A stretch of 64,000 bases of DNA from Thiomicrorhabdus sp. 6S3-12 (lineage in GTDB: Bacteria > Pseudomonadota > Gammaproteobacteria > Thiomicrospirales > Thiomicrospiraceae): assembly GCF_017571475.1 (NCBI RefSeq), contig NZ_JAGETW010000009.1, positions 62,001 through 126,000 on the forward strand, read 5' to 3'. The notes beneath the pieces are model-generated. The model was not told the DNA's origin and did not search any database. It saw only the letters and a program-made list of their open reading frames with translations. Below, one piece after another: positions 62,016-64,000 of this stretch. Position 1 is the stretch's first letter. Every line of letters starts with the position of its first letter. Made by a program: the position numbers and the translations under genes.

Positions 62016-64000
62016 ATGACGAGCTGCACCGCCTTTACAAGATCTCTTTTTCTAACGTCACTCTTCGTCGTCCTGTCACTATTTGCCATGCGAATACAGG
62101 CTGCACAAAATGTCACCGATCCGGTCGACCGCAAGCAACTTACTCCCGTAAAAGTACAGCTTAACTGGCATCACCAATTTCAGTTTGCAGGGTTTTATGC
62201 CGCTATCCAGCAAGGCTACTATCATCAATCCGGATTAGATGTCGAATTGCTACCCTGGAGTCCGGGCGTCTCAACAGCGCAGCAGGTAGAAGACGGTAAA
62301 GCTGACTTTGGCATCAGTGTGAGTTCGGTGCTGATTGATATCGCCAAGGGCAAAGATCTGCAGATGGTAATGACGTCCTTTCAGTATTCGCCATTGGTTT
62401 TGTTGTCTCATTTCCCCCTTACTGATTTAGAGCAGTTCGCCGGAAAAACGGTGATGCATAACGGTGGCATACAGGTTAAAAGTCTACTTGCCAATAGTAC
62501 CCTTCCAAAATCGCTAATGCCTAAAGAAGTTTATTCCTCCGGGAACCTGCAGGATTTTATCGACGGCAAAGTGGATTTTTATGGCGCTTATGTTTCCAAT
62601 GAACCTTTTATTCTGCGGAATATGAGGGTTCCTTTCTACACAGTTGATCCTAAACGCTACGGTATTCAGAGCTATTCGGGGCTGGTCTTTACCAGTTCCG
62701 CTTTGGCCAGAACACAACCCGATCTGGTTGAAAAATTCCGTAAAGCGACCATTAAAGGCTGGGAGTTCGCAATCGCTCACCCGCAGGAAGTTATAAACTA
62801 CCTGATTCAGCACTACCCGGTAGATAAATCGCAAAGTGACCTGTTAAACGAAGCCAAAAGCCTCAAAGAATTTGTTCAGGTCGGCAGCACGCCAATCGGG
62901 CATCTTGATCAGCTGAAAATTCTTGCGATTCTCTCAGACGCGCTCAATCTTGGGATTATTAGTCAGAATGAATATCAGAAGATTAAGAATTCCAATATTA
63001 TTTTCGATAAAAATACCCAACTTTTTACTTATGAAGAACAGCAGTATTTAAAAAATAAACGCACTTTAGTTGTCAGTGATACCCTGCATTACCCGCCTTT
63101 CAATATGGTAAATGCACAAGGAGAAAGCCAAGGCTTGGTTACCGACTACATGCTAGCAATCAAACGCTTGCTTGGCGTTGAGATTATTTCCGAGTCGCAA
63201 GTATTTCCTGATGACAATGACTCTATTGATCTTATCCCAGCTATTTCGGAAACCCCTGCTCTGAAATCCAAGTATTTGTTTACCAAGCCTTACCTTAGCT
63301 TTCCATTGGTTCTTGTCGGTAGAGGCGGAGATAACAGTGGGTTTATCCAAGATTTTTCTGCTCTTAGCGGTTACAGTGTTGCTGTGCTCAAGGATAGCTT
63401 CCCACAAGAATATCTGACGTTTCACTATCCGAATATCAACCTTGTACAGGTGGGCTCCCTAAGAGAAGGGTTGCGCAAAGTGCAATATGGCGAAGCGATT
63501 GCTCTGGCGGACAATTTAGTTGCGATCAATTATGCAGTGCAGACCGAAGGTTATACCAATTTTCAGATTATCGGTCAGTCCGAGCATAAATACCCTTTTT
63601 CCATGGCCGTCAATCGAGATGAGCCGCTCCTTTATTCCATTATTCAAAAAGCATTGCAGTACATTAAAGATAGCAATCGTCAAATCGGTTACCAGAAATG
63701 GTTGAAAGTACCGGAAGTTCGAATCTTTAATTACCAGCTGCTAATGCAGTTGATGTTGCCATTGCTGCTTGTCATTATTCTGCTGACTACCCTACTGATT
63801 TCCTATCATCGAAAACAGCGCTATCTCAAGGAAATCTATGAGCTTTCTTATGCTTCACTGATTGATGCCACTACTATGAAGATCATCTGGAGCAGTAAGG
63901 CCTACGGGAAACTCAGCGGCTATGAAACGGAAGAACTAGCGGGCATGCCTTATCTTAAATTAGCGAGTCAGAAAGTTACCTCCGATGTTATTCAATCGAT
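62016..64000 (+). CDS. 5' part of a membrane sensor: NMT1/THI5-like, SBP_bac_3, TM and PAS domains (cut by window end)
   Basis: An open frame runs from ATG 62016 to the last base with no stop (661 complete codons). The protein has a signal-like N-terminus (LFLTSLFVVLSLFAMRIQA) and an NMT1/THI5-like binding domain (about residues 40-330: KVQLNWHHQFQFAGFYAAIQQGYY). A SBP_bac_3-type domain follows (about 345-565: YLKNKRTLVVSDTLHYPPFN). A TM segment (about 575-597) precedes a PAS domain that begins near 605 (SLIDATTMKIIWSSKAYGKLSGYE) and runs off the edge. Such proteins usually continue into GGDEF, EAL or histidine kinase domains, so a GGDEF/EAL or kinase end is expected, not seen. Start has no clear ribosome site. 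Confidence 0.88.
   Translation, partial: MTSCTAFTRSLFLTSLFVVLSLFAMRIQAAQNVTDPVDRKQLTPVKVQLNWHHQFQFAGFYAAIQQGYYHQSGLDVELLPWSPGVSTAQQVEDGKADFGISVSSVLIDIAKGKDLQMVMTSFQYSPLVLLSHFPLTDLEQFAGKTVMHNGGIQVKSLLANSTLPKSLMPKEVYSSGNLQDFIDGKVDFYGAYVSNEPFILRNMRVPFYTVDPKRYGIQSYSGLVFTSSALARTQPDLVEKFRKATIKGWEFAIAHPQEVINYLIQHYPVDKSQSDLLNEAKSLKEFVQVGSTPIGHLDQLKILAILSDALNLGIISQNEYQKIKNSNIIFDKNTQLFTYEEQQYLKNKRTLVVSDTLHYPPFNMVNAQGESQGLVTDYMLAIKRLLGVEIISESQVFPDDNDSIDLIPAISETPALKSKYLFTKPYLSFPLVLVGRGGDNSGFIQDFSALSGYSVAVLKDSFPQEYLTFHYPNINLVQVGSLREGLRKVQYGEAIALADNLVAINYAVQTEGYTNFQIIGQSEHKYPFSMAVNRDEPLLYSIIQKALQYIKDSNRQIGYQKWLKVPEVRIFNYQLLMQLMLPLLLVIILLTTLLISYHRKQRYLKEIYELSYASLIDATTMKIIWSSKAYGKLSGYETEELAGMPYLKLASQKVTSDVIQS

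Overview
The window reads as chromosomal DNA of a gammaproteobacterium. The core gene orders (glnD-map-rpsB-tsf-pyrH-frr-uppS-cdsA-rseP-bamA-skp-lpxD-fabZ-lpxA-lpxB-rnhB, accA-tilS, pyrG-kdsA-eno-ftsB, surE-pcm-yqaA-nlpD) are typical of that class. The departures from the E. coli order (pyrG-kdsA-eno, a hom-RpfE-like-thrC unit, cytochrome c and c-di-GMP genes) would fit a sulfur-oxidiser of the Thiomicrospira/Hydrogenovibrio group. That genus-level guess is inference from memory; no search was run. Base composition looks even and I saw no transposase, integrase, phage gene, rRNA or CRISPR array.

Layout. 1-4.7 kb: tRNA-Leu(UAA), a MAPEG membrane protein divergent from a TetR regulator with a palindrome between them, and a large membrane c-di-GMP phosphodiesterase. 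4.4-8 kb: DAP/lysine genes dapE and dapD, a small Spx/ArsC-like protein and a VOC-fold protein. 8-11.6 kb: glnD and map, on the minus strand. 11.7-25.2 kb: one long plus-strand run covering translation (rpsB, tsf, pyrH, frr) and envelope biogenesis (uppS, cdsA, rseP, bamA, skp, lpxD, fabZ, lpxA, lpxB, rnhB). 25.2-40.9 kb: an accessory stretch lying where E. coli has only dnaE between rnhB and accA. It holds cheV, a zinc-free-type L36 gene, a YoaA/DinG helicase, tsaB, uspA, an unknown secreted protein, a monoheme cytochrome c, ycaO, a four-gene envelope cluster and a DUF481 barrel. 40.9-51.8 kb: accA, tilS, pyrG, kdsA, eno, ftsB, an Smr protein, surE, pcm, yqaA, nlpD (no rpoS follows). 51.9-57.8 kb: a DUF498 protein and the alaC-hom-RpfE-like-thrC amino-acid run. 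57.8-62 kb: a 0.55 kb gene-free gap with a phased T-tract repeat, then the minus-strand run dusA-xseA-xseB-arsC. 62 kb to the end: the 5' part of a large membrane sensor (NMT1/THI5-like plus SBP_bac_3 plus PAS), cut by the window edge.

The best candidate for an undescribed system is the cluster at 33.4-39.9 kb. A predicted Tat-exported lipoprotein carries six tandem 11-residue repeats that change abruptly into eight tandem 7-residue repeats (GxMADRI type). It is followed by a LolA-like periplasmic protein, and both converge on an operon for an outer-membrane beta-barrel and an unusually short 12-TM RND/MMPL permease. Together these look like an envelope trafficking or surface-display pathway. 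The second candidate is a DUF5710-exonuclease VII large-subunit fusion at 59.0-60.7 kb.

Start codons were re-chosen by ribosome-binding site, promoter position or family length for tetR, the VOC gene, rpsB, uppS, rnhB, rpmJ2, yoaA, the cytochrome c, the repeat lipoprotein, the barrel gene, kdsA, ftsB, pcm, the DUF498 gene and alaC; reasons are in each entry.
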